This document shows positions 46,189 to 62,925 of a DNA stretch of 64,000 nucleotides, in pieces. The position numbers and the translations under genes were made by a program. Origin of the DNA: Phocoena phocoena (taxonomy: Eukaryota; Chordata; Mammalia; Artiodactyla; Phocoenidae); the NCBI RefSeq assembly GCF_963924675.1, contig NC_089232.1, positions 30,268,842-30,332,841 on the forward strand. The letters are read 5' to 3'. Positions within the stretch are counted from its first letter, which is position 1; each line of letters opens with the position of its first letter. The notes beneath the pieces are model-generated. The model was given only the letters and a program-made list of their open reading frames with translations. It did no database searches and was not told the origin of the DNA.

Positions 46189-47039
46189 CCAGAGTGAGGG
46201 AGCTGGAATTCCACCACGTGGCCAGTGGGCGTGGTGTGGATGGGAGGAAAAGGGAGACCGCATGTCTGGGATGACCAGGCCTGGGGACCTCCGTCAGCGA
46301 GAACCTACCTGCCCAACTCGGCTCTGAGGGGCAGCTCTGACACCCTCCCTAAGTCCAATCCCACTGTCCAGCACAACGAGGCACCATCCCCAGGTAGGCC
46401 CCTCAGCTCTGCCAATGTGTCTGCATGGTGACCAGCAACAAGAGAAGCCACTGCCCAGGGAAAGAGAACAGGGCTCTCACAGCCAGGCTCAAAACTGGCC
46501 TTGAAGATGCATCCTAGTGACCAGAGGCAAGGCTGCTTGTGGGTGCCCTGATGTGTGGAACCCACTAGCAGATGGCATGATGGGACTGCTAAGAGGCTGC
46601 TGGAGACACTGGAGACCCTGGACCAGGCTCTCTCAGCCCAGACTTTCCCTTGGGAGGCCTGGCGGGTGCAGCAACCAGGGCTGGGCCTTGGGAAAGCTGG
46701 AGGCCTCACTGCCCCTCACCCCGCCTCTCCGTGGGAAGGGCAGGCTCTAGACCCCAGCAAAGGTTCCAGAAGCTGCTCTCAGACCTTGTCCTCCATTTCC
46801 CAAACCTCGCAGCCCTGGCCAGAGAGCCTCGCAGGCCCAGGAGGGGAAGCTTAGCGGCCCCGCTGCAGAAGGCCTCCGGCAGACGTTGGGTGGATGAAAG
46901 GAAAGGGAGGTTGTTAGGCGGGAAAACTGTTGTCACCCCATCAAACCAGCCAAAGGCTTCCTTCCAGGGGGGCAGACGGATTGGGGTGTCTTGGGATGAC
47001 GGCAGGCATGGGGCCTGTGTCCGTGTGTCTTGCTGGGAA

Positions 47040-47240
47040 GCTGCGTCTGCGGGTCTGTTTGTGTGTGTGTGTACAGGTGCGCATCGCATGTCTGGGTCAG
47101 TCTGGGTCCTTCCTGGTTGTGTGTCTGTGGGCGAGTACCCGTGCCTCTGCACCCGTGAGCACCTCCGTGGCCCCCGCACGTGCCGGCTGTGTGGGGGCCT
47201 CTCTGGGTACGTACCTTTCTGGGTGTGAGTGTGTGAGGGG
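47040..47240. repeat. GT-rich low-complexity tract
   Basis: Repeated GTGTGT and CTGGGT(C/G) stretches. The 259-codon minus frame over 47485-46706 is not supported by any recognised domain and is treated as spurious. Confidence 0.5.
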
Positions 47241-47699
47241 TCTTGCGGTACGTCGCCTGTCAGCCTCTGAAGCTGTAACACCCTGCTCCCTAGCATGACC
47301 CCCAAGCTCTCGGGGAGAAACCGCCTCCTGCGTTCTCGTCCAGGCGGTGGCCTGGGTGGTGGGAGACAAGCAGCTCTTGGGGGATGCGGCAGTGCTGGGC
47401 TGGTGGGCACAGACCCGCACCTAGCTCTGCCTTTGCTGTCACTGTCGCCCGCCGCTGCATGGCTGGCCAGGCCGGCGGCCCCCAAACCAGTCCCGCACTG
47501 ATCGTGGCCTCTTACTGACCTCTGGCTGTGGTCTCAGACTCTCGTCACTGCCACCGCCGACCCTGAAGGGGCACGGAGTGTGGCGGCGAGGAGAGGAGGT
47601 GGGTTGGTTGGACGACAGCTGGTGGGAGGGGCTCAGAGATTTCAGATTCGGGAGGCAATTCAGAGGGAATCTAGCCCCCTCCCAGTGTATCCACGCAGC

Positions 47700-48215
47700 G
47701 GCACAGTTCCATCTTTGTGTGCTCCCCTCCAACCTGACTCTCTCTGGACCCTCCTAAGGGTGGACCTTCACTGAAACTCAGGAGTGAGGAGGCGAGAGGG
47801 AGGGGCTGGGGGCGGCAACCAGGGCCCTGGCTTCTGAGCCTGTCCACGTGCTTTCCCCGGGGTTTGGCCAGACTGGGGGAGGGCAGGCGTGGGTCTCACA
47901 CGCTGGCTGCGGAGGCAAAATGTCTGCTCCTGGGAAAGTCACCAGGAGGCAGTAAATGAGCCCGGTGAGGACCATGGACTCTGGATGCAAACAGGAGGCC
48001 AGAGAAGATGGGGGCTAGAATGGGCTGGAACACTCAGAAAGACTTCCTGGAGGAGGAATATTAAGTGGGTCTTGAAAAACTGGTAGGGACTGGATGGGCA
48101 GAGAGAAAGGGCAGGAAGAGCACTGTGAGTGGGGCGAGGAGGGTCTGTGCAGAGCAGGCAGCCAGGAGGAACAAGGTCCTTTAGGGCTCCAGGGCCATGG
48201 CTCAGTGTTGTGTAG
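47700..48215 (+). repeat. Direct duplication, copy B (uninterrupted)
   Basis: Diverged but colinear partner of 41905-43290, about 5.8 kb away at the left edge. It has no LTR between its two blocks, so it shows the state before insertion. Confidence 0.75.
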
Positions 48216-49677
48216 GGCTGCGGCATAGGGCCGGGAAAGCTTCAGGGATTGCCCTTTGCTGAGTAGGGGCTGGAAGGAAGGGGAAGGAGAAGAAGAGCAG
48301 GCTGGGCACGGCTGGCCATACAGGCAGGCCCCTCCACGGCCAACGTCACTGCTGTCTTACCTGAGGGGGGTGGATACTCCAGACTCTAGTGCCCTGTGTA
48401 CTTCTCTCCCCCAGGGCAGTGGATCCCATCCTGGCTGCCCTGTGGAAGCCCTGTGCAAACAGTGGGGTATCCGGTGCAAGGGGGGCATTTGAAAAACTGC
48501 CGCAGCCGGGGCCCCAGCCCAGAGTCTGATCCCACTTGGTCTGAAGTCATTACGCTGTGCAGCCGGACCAAGAACCCCCTGACTGAGGGTTAAACAACGA
48601 GGGGAGAATAGATGCAGCTGACTTCGGAGAAGGCGGTGGGGGGGTGGGCAAACTTCGCATCAGTGTCTTTTGAGCCCTGGTAACCTCTTCCCCTGGGGCA
48701 GTTAGGACTCTTGAGTTGCAAGAAACAGAAACTTCGATAAGAGGAAGCTGGGATGGGAAGGGATTGGAACTGGGATCCAGAAAGACTAAGCCACACCCCA
48801 CTGACCATATCTTCTCACACATCAGCCCGGGGCCTTCTCACCACAGCCTAGCTTCCTTCGTTGTCACCCACATAGTGGGCTCTCAGGTTGACATCTTATT
48901 GGCTAAGTGCTACGTGCTACACACAGGCTGGCCCAGCTTTCTCTCAGGCCGCCTTTCCACTTCTGGGAAAGAGAATCTGGCTGTCCTTAAGGATCCACCC
49001 CTAGTGTGATCTGGCTAAATATTGCTGCAGGGGCCAGCCCTGTAGGCAGGATGGTTCTTGCGTGCCAGGCCCTGTGCTGGGCACTGGGGACAAGGAAATG
49101 AGCACACGCTCATCGCCGTCTCAGGAAACATTTGAGCTGGGTCTTGAAGAATGAGTAGGAGTTTGCCAGGTGGAAAGGTGGGACAGGGTGTAACGGGTGA
49201 GGCTGGGGAGTCTGCGTCTCAGACAAGAACACCACAGAAAGAGAAGGAACCTCCAACTCTCTTAACTCTGTGTGAACAGAGAGAGCGAACGCCTGCGCAA
49301 GGAGGGACCCTTAATAGGGCAGCACGCTATGGTGCAGTTTGGGTTTGATATGCACCGTATTTCCCCTGCCTACTGCTACCACCCAATCCCCCAATGGTTG
49401 GGCTGAAGTTGATAGCAGAGAGCTTTGTTTTGTTTTGTTTGAAAAGCAGGACACATCGCTGCCCTAAGCAAAATAGATGTTCTGTTAGGAAGGAAAAAGG
49501 AAAAGAGGGCGATCGGGCAGCAGCCCTTCAGCCTGCACATCCTCGTTCCCTTGTATGGTAAGCACCTGACTCTGCCCATCACAGGAGGTGATACGAAAAG
49601 CCTGCAGAAGCGGAGGAGGCTGGCATAGGAGACGAAAGTGTTCCATATGAGAACGACTGGAAGGAGAGGGCTGGGGG

Positions 49678-49679
<2 letters not shown>

Positions 49680-49716
<37 letters not shown>
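49680..49716. repeat. TG microsatellite
   Basis: Perfect TG run of about 18 units. Confidence 0.95.
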
Positions 49717-49719
<3 letters not shown>

Positions 49720-50479
49720 TATCTGAAGAGTGGATATTCGGAGGCAGTGTATCTGTTGGGAAAGGCATTCTCCTGTGCGCAGTCTTTCTACCCTAACTGG
49801 GCCTAAGGACAGGCCTTGGGCCTGGAACATTTCCTCCCCAAGAGATAAAGAGCCCATACAGCCTGTGCCGGGCTTATCACCTCGTGTGGGAATATCCTTC
49901 CCCGTTTCAAGCTCAGCGTGTGCTCCTTTGTCCCACTTATACGTGCACATCAGTGCCCTCCGGCACGTCCCCAGCTTTCAGTATTCCGGACTCCAGGAAG
50001 GAGGGGTTGGGATGCTTCTGATTCAGCACAAGAGGGGTGCACAGAGGCCAGCTGCCCCGCGATGGCTGCACCTGCCATCAGGGCCACCTGCTGGCCATGA
50101 GGAACCAAGGCCCACGGCTGAAGCTGCCCTTGCTCTGTCTTCACATGAGTAAAGGAAGCATTGGGCCGTTCAGTGCTTGACCGCGCTGTGTTTTCCTTGG
50201 CGACTCCAACACCCAGATGCAGCGGGCAGAAGTGTTTGGACTTTTGTTCCAGTGGCTGACGCTGTGATGACCTTTGTGATGATCCCCATAGTTGGAGTCC
50301 TCCTCTGGCACTGGTTACGGGTACAAGATGTTCTGGGGTTAAGCATGTGGGTACCGGTGCCAGGAAGACGAGGGACTGGGGGTGACCAACTCAATCCAGT
50401 TAGCCCGTGACTTTCCTGGTTGTGGCCCAGAAAGTCCTGTATCCTGGGCAGAGCAGCATGGTTGGCCACCCAATCTGGG

Positions 50480-50650
50480 GCTTCTTAGCTGTGTGACCTT
50501 GATAAAGTTACCTAACCTCTCTGTGCCCTGGGTTCCTCCTCCGTAAAATGGGTATAAAAATAATACCTACTTTAAAGACTTTTTTTGAGGATTAAACAAG
50601 AGAGTTTGTATAAAGGACCTAGCTTGATGCCTGGCACAAAGACATGTTCG
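50480..50650 (+). repeat. MIR SINE relic
   Basis: Reads TAGCTGTGTGACCTTGATAA, CCTAACCTCTCTGTGCC, GTAAAATGGGTATAA and GATGCCTGGCACA, the MIR core and 3' end. Confidence 0.8.
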
Positions 50651-51167
50651 ACAAATCTTAGCCATTAATAACAATATCATAGCAGGTGTATAGACTTTTT
50701 CTGGGTAGTCCCAAAGGGGAAAACTGGACCACTCTCTTCAGTACAAAGAAATATTTCCTCACAGATCATGGGGTAGTGAATTTTCAAGGTGTTCAAATAA
50801 AGGCCCATGTTGGGCCTGCTTTGTGAAGTGGGAGGTAGAACTTCCTCCTGGCCCTGACCCTCCTTAGTCCTTTGATATATTCATCTCAGCCTCCTCTTTC
50901 CCCCCACGACGGGAGTTAGCTCATCAGAGAGAGCTGTCCCTCTTCTTCTAATCAGGATTTCCTATCACGGGGGACCACTCAGAGCTGCTTGAATCAAGAC
51001 AGGGAGACACTCCAGCTATCTGTGTGGGTAAAGGTGGAGTGAATGTGAATGGCTGGCTGCTGTCCGGGCTCCTGGGGCCACCTCCTCTCCTTGGAGAGGA
51101 GCTTCCAGCTCTGGCTGGACTTCCATCAGAGGAGGTCCCACAGCCCTGCTCAGGGGCTCTTCTCTCT

Positions 51168-51233
51168 GTGTGTGTGTGTATGTGTGTGTGTGTGTTTGCA
51201 TGAGAGAGAGAGAGAGGGAGAGGGAGAGGGAGA
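51168..51233. repeat. TG then GA microsatellites
   Basis: TG run at about 51168-51195 followed by GA-rich repeats at 51201-51233. Confidence 0.9.
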
Positions 51234-51315
51234 CATCTGCAAGGGTCTCAGTTGATATGTGCCGAATCCCAGAGTGCTTGCTTTCCCCTGCCTTGTTCTT
51301 TCCTGTCATTCTCCA

Positions 51316-51365
<50 letters not shown>

Positions 51366-51366
51366 C
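51316..51366. repeat. CA microsatellite
   Basis: About 21 CA units followed by an imperfect end. Confidence 0.95.
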
Positions 51367-52134
51367 CCTTCCCCACCCCCAATCCGGTCCTCTCAGCTCG
51401 CAGGCCCGGCAGCTTAGCTGAGGCAATTAACAGAGCCTTTTGAGGACTTGTCACTAGAAAGCTCTTTAACTCAGCCACCTGAATTGGGGCCCCAGGCATG
51501 TGACAGGGATGGGGGAGGGGTGCCAGGAACACCAGGGCAGCTGCCTGGGTGGGGGCAGAGGCATAGCAGAGAAACAGGGTCGGGAGGCCTGTGGATTATG
51601 GGGACATAGGAGTGGCCATTGTTTTTCACTGTTTCTGGTTCGTCTCTTCCTAGAATTTTCCTCTGGCCGACCTGCTGCAGAACCAAGGCCTAAGAGGTGA
51701 GCTTGCAAACGAGAAACCTGCTGACTTACATGGACTGTCACAGGAAAGGTGTTCCTCTACGGTGTGGGCACCTTAGAGAGGGGACTTTGTACGTGTTAGG
51801 GATAGAGTGGGAGGGGGGCGACAGGTACCTACCCCAACACTGTGCTTCTGTTGGCACTGGGGAGCTGGCCAGGAGAGGGGCAAGAGCTACACAGCGGGAG
51901 GAGAGGAAGAGGACGGAAGAGGGGCCTGGATCTCCGGGCCTGTCCCTGCCTGTCTCTGACTCCATGGTGTCTCTCACACAACAGTCATTGTCTGTAGCCA
52001 ATCCAGGCAGGGGCAGCAGAGGCCCGGATGCTGAGGGGGACCCTGTCTCCAACTGTGTGTAGTATAAGTGTGCACTTGTGCGCTCGCTCTCTCGAACCGG
52101 CCCTGGCTTTGGTCCTCTTCAGGTCCTCTGGTCG

Positions 52135-52149
52135 CCACTAGAGGGCGGC
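52135..52149 (+). promoter_or_regulatory. CTCF-like binding motif
   Basis: CCACTAGAGGGCGGC fits the CTCF core CCASYAGRKGGCRSY at every position. It lies about 4.6 kb upstream of the TEX261 start. Binding is inferred. Confidence 0.55.
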
Positions 52150-52571
52150 AGCGAACATAGCCAGGTCAGGGGAACTGGAGCTGCAGGGTCCCGCACTGCC
52201 CAGCCTCTTCATTCCACGCTTCCCCGCCCTTCTGAGCACCTAGGGATGCTCAGGCCCCGGCCATATAACCACTGGGACCACAGAACAAACTAAAGCCAGT
52301 CCCCAGCCTTGGGTGCAGTGAAGGTGTAAGTGTGTGAGAATGTGAGAAGGTTAGCTAGGGAGGATGCTGAAGGGGACCAGAGGTGAACAGAGGTGGCCAA
52401 AGCCAGAACCCTGATGTGTATTCATTAGCTCCTATAAGGATAAAGGTAGAGGGATACAAGGAAGAGCCAGGGGACCAGACAGCCTTCAGGGAGATAAAGC
52501 GGGGCCCAGCCCACGACCAGGCAGGCAGAATCACCCTGACAGCAGGTTAGTTAAAGAGACCAGAGAAAACC

Positions 52572-52790
52572 ATGTGGGTCTGGAGCCAGACTGTCCAGAT
52601 TCAAACCCCAGCTCCTCCAAGTACTAGCTGTGTGACCTTAGATAAGGTATTGAACCTCTCTGAGCCTCGGTTTCTCATCTGTGAAATGGAGACAGTAATA
52701 GCATTATGTCCTATGCTAGATGTGAGTGTTAAATGGGTTAAAACATACAAATCACTCAGAACAGTGTCTGGCACAGAGTAAGAACACTAT
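52572..52790 (+). repeat. MIR SINE relic
   Basis: Reads GGAGCCAGACTGTCCAG, TAGCTGTGTGACCTTAG, CATCTGTGAAATGG and ACAGTGTCTGGCACAG: nearly full-length MIR. Confidence 0.85.
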
Positions 52791-53699
52791 ACGTGCACTA
52801 GAGTGCACTTACAGAAACTATAAAAAGAAACAGAAGGAAATGATTGTCTTATGAGGAAGAGATCCACGTGATGCTGAAAGAGCTAGTTTCCCTAGAACAC
52901 CATCCTGAGATGTATGGGAACTGATCCCCACACACGTGGAAATCAAATGGTAACGTATGAGCTTGCGAATCAGTAAAAGAGGAGTATGTGTAACATTGGT
53001 ATGAGTGTATGTAGTTACTGAGGTCTGTCCATATGTAAATCAACAAACCTTTGAATCTACAAATCTTTTCACTCTTGAGTTCCTTGAATTGAGCATGGAA
53101 GCCCTTCTGCTTCACCCCATCCCTCCTTCAAGAGAGGTTGTTTTTTTTCATCCTGGTGACCTCCTGCCTAAGCACAGGTCCCAAAGAGCCTTCATGAGGC
53201 CTGCCCCACCTTCTTGGGAAATCATGGCTTCTTCCTGCTGTCCAGAGGAAACATGAATTCTCAGCCTTGGTACCTGGGGCCAGTTTTGGCTCTGAGACTG
53301 TGGGGAAGTAAAAATGCCCAGCTCTGGAATAACAGTCCTGGGTCAGCCATCTGAATGCCCTTAACATTTTCCAGCCTCAAGTTTCCCTTATCTACAATTC
53401 TGGGGAGGAGTGGGAGAATACTTTTATATTTTCCTTCCTCCTTGGGAGGATAACGTTTAGGAAAAACTAAGACGAATTGAGATTTTATTGTGCTTCTACT
53501 CACTGATGCTTCTGTGTCTCAAATACAAACTCCGCGACAGAAAAGACCTAACCATGAAGCTCCCCTATTGGGCCAATCAGGGGTGGCCAGGTCACGTGAT
53601 CCAAGGTTAGCTGACTTACCCGTAAGGCGCCACACGCTTTTCTCACAAAGGGACTGATTATCATGACAGACAATTTGAGACATCCTGGCAGGTCCAGCA

Positions 53700-54265
53700 T
53701 ACTACAAACATTTAAATTTTAAACTTAATTCATGAATAGGTAATACATTTACATACATTTACATAGTTCAATGCTTTAAGGATATAAAAAGGAATATGGA
53801 GGAAATGCCCTCTTACTCTTGAACCCCACTCTTTCTCTTCCTAGGAGGCAAGCAAAGTTACCATTTTTTAATGGACTCTTCCAGGGATATTCCATATGAA
53901 GAAATATCTATGCAGATTTTTTTGCTTTTTTCAAAAGAGGATCCTCCTCTATGGGTACCTAAAGAACATCCTCAATTTTTTTTATGGCTCTGCTTTATAA
54001 TGTACCAAAACGTACTTGTCCAGTTTTCTAATAATGAACATTTAGGTTGTTTTCAGTCTCTCCCGGTGCTGTAATGAAGAGCCTTGTAAATAAGCACACA
54101 GTCTTTTTTTTTTGGCCGCATTGCATGGCGGCACAAGGAACTTCCCCTTCTCTGACCAGGGATTGAACCCGCACCCACTGCACCCCCTGCAGTGGAAGTG
54201 TGGAGTCTTAACCACTGGACCGCTAGGGAAGTCCAAGCACACAGTCATTTAAGGTCCCACTTCTC
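53700..54265 (-). repeat. L1 fragment, antisense, split by a SINE
   Basis: On + it reads CAGGGATATTCCATATG and CATTTAGGTTGTTTTCAGTC, the reverse of an old L1 3' UTR, resuming after the SINE at 54104-54234. Confidence 0.5.
54104..54234 (-). mobile_element. Short tRNA-derived SINE
   Basis: T tail, GGCCGCATTGCATGGCGGC, head CGCTAGGGAAGTCC. Target-site duplication AAGCACACAGTC, exact over 12 bp, at 54092-54103 and 54235-54246. Confidence 0.92.
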
Positions 54266-55150
54266 CTTATACACAACCCTCAGAAATTCTTAACCAGGGG
54301 TGTGGGGACCCCTAAGAAGTCAGCAGATATAAAATTCAGGGAGACAAACTGAAGGACTCTAGAAAGTTGGAAGGGAAAAAGTTCCCCTCTTTATTTACAC
54401 TAAGGTCTAACTGAAATTTAACATTTCCTTCCATTATGAATGCAGGCAACAAACTCAGTAGTTGGCAGTATCTGTGACTCTCTCTTCTTATATGATTGAA
54501 GATATTTTGAAAATATTTACACTCATCCCTCCTTTGTCATTGTGGTAGTAAAGGAAAACTGTCTCTTTACTCACCACACTTCTGACACCAAATGTGTGGT
54601 TTTTCCCCCCACATCAATCAATTTTCCAACTCTCTGGGCACCACCTGGGTGTCCTATAATTTTATTCAATTCTGAGACTATCTACCTGGAGGTATCGTCA
54701 GACTCCACAGCTTTAAGACCCCAGTCCCACAACACTGCCTTCAATTCGGATTCCAGTCACAGTCATGGGTCCCTGTGGTACCATACTTCTGTCTGACTTG
54801 GCTACAAAATTGGGGGTTCCCACATACTTCCCCTCAGGTTCGATAATTTGCTACAATGGCTCACCAAACTCAGAAATATTTACTTAGTTTACCAGTTTAT
54901 CGTAAAGGATATTATAAAGGACACAGATGAACAGCCAGAGAAGAGGTGAGGTCTGGAAGGGTTGAGCTCGGGAACTTCCGTCCTCGTGGAGTTGGGGTGC
55001 ACCACCCTCCCGGCATGTGGATGTATTCACCATTCCGAACCCTATGGTTTCGAGATTTTCATGGAGGCTTCCTCATGATTATTAAGTCAATCTCCAGTGC
55101 CTCTCCCCTACCTGGAGGATGGAGGGTAGGATTGAAAGTTCCAAGCTTCT

Positions 55151-55271
55151 AGGGCATTCCCTGATGGTCCAGTGATTAGGAATCCTCGCTCTCACTGCTG
55201 ATGGCCCAGGTTCGATCCCTGGTCGGGGAACTAAAATCCCACGAGTCACGCAGTGTGGCCAAAGAAGAAAC
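55151..55271 (+). mobile_element. Short tRNA-derived SINE
   Basis: GGGCATTCCCTGATGGTCC head to an A-rich end. Target-site duplication AGTTCCAAGCTTC, exact over 13 bp, at 55137-55149 and 55272-55284. Confidence 0.92.
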
Positions 55272-55597
55272 AGTTCCAAGCTTCCAATCTGGTGACCAGC
55301 CCCCTTACTGAAGCTAACCAGGACCCACCAAGAGTCACCTCATTAGAACAGAAGATGCTCCTATCACCCAGGAAATTCCGAGGAATTTAGGAGTTCTGTG
55401 TCAGGAACTGGGGGCAGAGACCAAATATATGTTTCTTATTATGTCACTGGGAGGTAGTTATTAGACTTTCTGTTAGATTGGGTTATGTTACACTTTAATA
55501 AAGAAACATATATATTATTATATCACACAGTTTTCTAAAAAACTTTTTGATATCTGTATTTCAGTGTAATTTCTTTGCTTTGTAATCTTATGTTTTT

Positions 55598-55793
55598 GTT
55601 TTGCCGTACGCGGGCCTCTCACTGTTGTGGCCTCTCCCATTGCGGAGCACAGGCTCCGGACGCGCAGGCCCAGCGGCCATGGCTCACGGGCCCAGCCGCT
55701 CCGCGGCACGTGGGATCTTCCCAGACCGGGGCACGAACCCGTGTCCCCTGCAGCGGCAGGCAGACTCTCAACCACTGCGCCACCAGGGAAGCC
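55598..55793 (-). mobile_element. CHR-type SINE, ~200-bp form, tail lost
   Basis: From TTTGCCGTACGCGGGCC to GCCACCAGGGAAGCCC on +. The long T tail is missing and no target-site duplication was found. Confidence 0.85.
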
Positions 55794-56199
55794 CTGATCT
55801 GTACATTTTAGATGGTTCAAATGGTAAATTTTATGTTATGTATAGTTTACCACGATTAAAAAATACATAAGGGCTTCTTTATTTCTTGATAGCATGGTAA
55901 TCCTATGTTTAATTTTTCTGAAGAATATTTATTTATTTTTATACATGAAAAAATTCTGAGATAAGAAACATACCAGGGGCCCGTTATACATTATTTTGGC
56001 ATGCCTATCTCGGCCACCAGATGGGGAACTTCTTGACAAGGGCTGCCCTGCTCCTTGGGGCCCCTCAGTTAGCTCTTCCAGAGGTGTAGTAAATGCATTC
56101 AGTGCCTAATGGGCGAAGTCAACAGAGAGGGAGAGTTAGGCTTGAGGATGACTAATCAAAGGTGCCCCAATTCCTACCTGTGCCTCTTCCTAGATGTAC

Positions 56200-56337
56200 A
56201 ATAACCTGAGGCAAAGTAACCTTCCTAGGCCCTGGCTTCCCATCCATAAAATGATCTACATCATCGGATTAATTTCCATCATGAACCTAGAGCCTAGCTT
56301 TTACCATAGTGCCTGGCACACGTTAGGCACTCAACAG
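56200..56337 (+). repeat. MIR-like relic upstream of TEX261
   Basis: Contains GGCAAAGTAACCTTCC, CCATAAAATGATC and TAGTGCCTGGCACACGTTAGGC. Confidence 0.6.
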
Positions 56338-56766
56338 TTTTGTTCCTGTTACCTGCGGGAGCAAAAGAAAGCCCTGGGCAACTACAGGCTGGCGCAGGAG
56401 TGCACAGGGAGGGGCCGGTGGCTACGTTCCAAGCTCCGGTACTAGCGCTGCGTCCCCGCGCCTCAGGACCGTCCCGCCTCCCCGTGGTTGCATTGCCGAC
56501 CGGCCCCTCTTTGCATCCTCGGGAGCCCGGCGGTCCGCGGGCGCGCGCCGGTCTGGGCAGCAGCGGTTGGCCCTCCGCGCCGGCGGGCGGCGCTAGTCCG
56601 GACCCGGCTGGGGGCGGTGCTCGGGCCGGGCTGCTCTCGGCGGCGGCGCACGACCGTCCGCGGGGCGGGGACGCGGCGGCGGTGGCTACTACTCCGTGTT
56701 GCCGGAGCCCGAGCGCGCAGGCCCGTCCCGGCGGGCTGGCTGGCGGGCGGCCGGGGCGGGGGCGCC

Positions 56767-62421
<5,655 letters not shown>

Positions 62422-62925
62422 ACTTCTGCGGAGGGGATGCTGGGGCAAGATCAGGAGAGTCAGGCCCCTGGGCCTCTGCAGTAGGTGGGTGCCGGGAGCT
62501 GGAAGGCACCTTCCCCCAGCGCTGGCCCTCCTTCCCTCGACTCCCCCAGAAGCCCCCATCCCCACCGTCCTCAGGAGGCTCAGCTTGGCTCAGATCTGAT
62601 GCTGCCGGAGGCTGAGACCTCAGAGGGTGCCAGGGAGGATGCGGTGCCTGCTTAGCCAGGAGGCTGTGGTCCACCTGGGTGTGCAGAAGCTGAGCTCCTG
62701 TGGCCCTCCCGCCCCCTCCTGTGATGGGTCCGGAGTTCTGGCTCAGCCAGGGCAGGCAGGGCAGGGGCTGTGAAGCTGGAGAGCAGACAGTGATAACTGC
62801 TATGGGCAGATGGCCATGGGGAGGGGCCGTGGCTTAGCACTTGCAAGAGAAAGTTTTGCTGTTGAACTGCGATTTCTGTCCAAGTGCTGATTCCCGTTTG
62901 AATAAAGATTCTAGGTGGCCCTGTT
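62422..62925 (+). other. TEX261: TEX261 3' UTR
   Basis: Sequence after the stop to just past the AATAAA at 62901-62906. A longer 3' UTR past 63 kb cannot be excluded, but no further AATAAA was seen before 64 kb. Confidence 0.65.
62901..62906 (+). promoter_or_regulatory. TEX261: TEX261 poly(A) signal AATAAA
   Basis: AATAAA in GTTTGAATAAAGATTC, 480 nt after the stop, followed by a GT-rich stretch. Confidence 0.7.

Noticed and set aside
46706..47485. 259-codon - strand open frame
   Set aside because: Lies over GT-rich repeats and GC-rich DNA; residues are dominated by His/Thr/Pro runs from the repeat and no domain is seen.
49680..51366. Regular repeats checked as a possible CRISPR-like array
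   Set aside because: They are simple dinucleotide microsatellites without spacers, in a mammalian genome.
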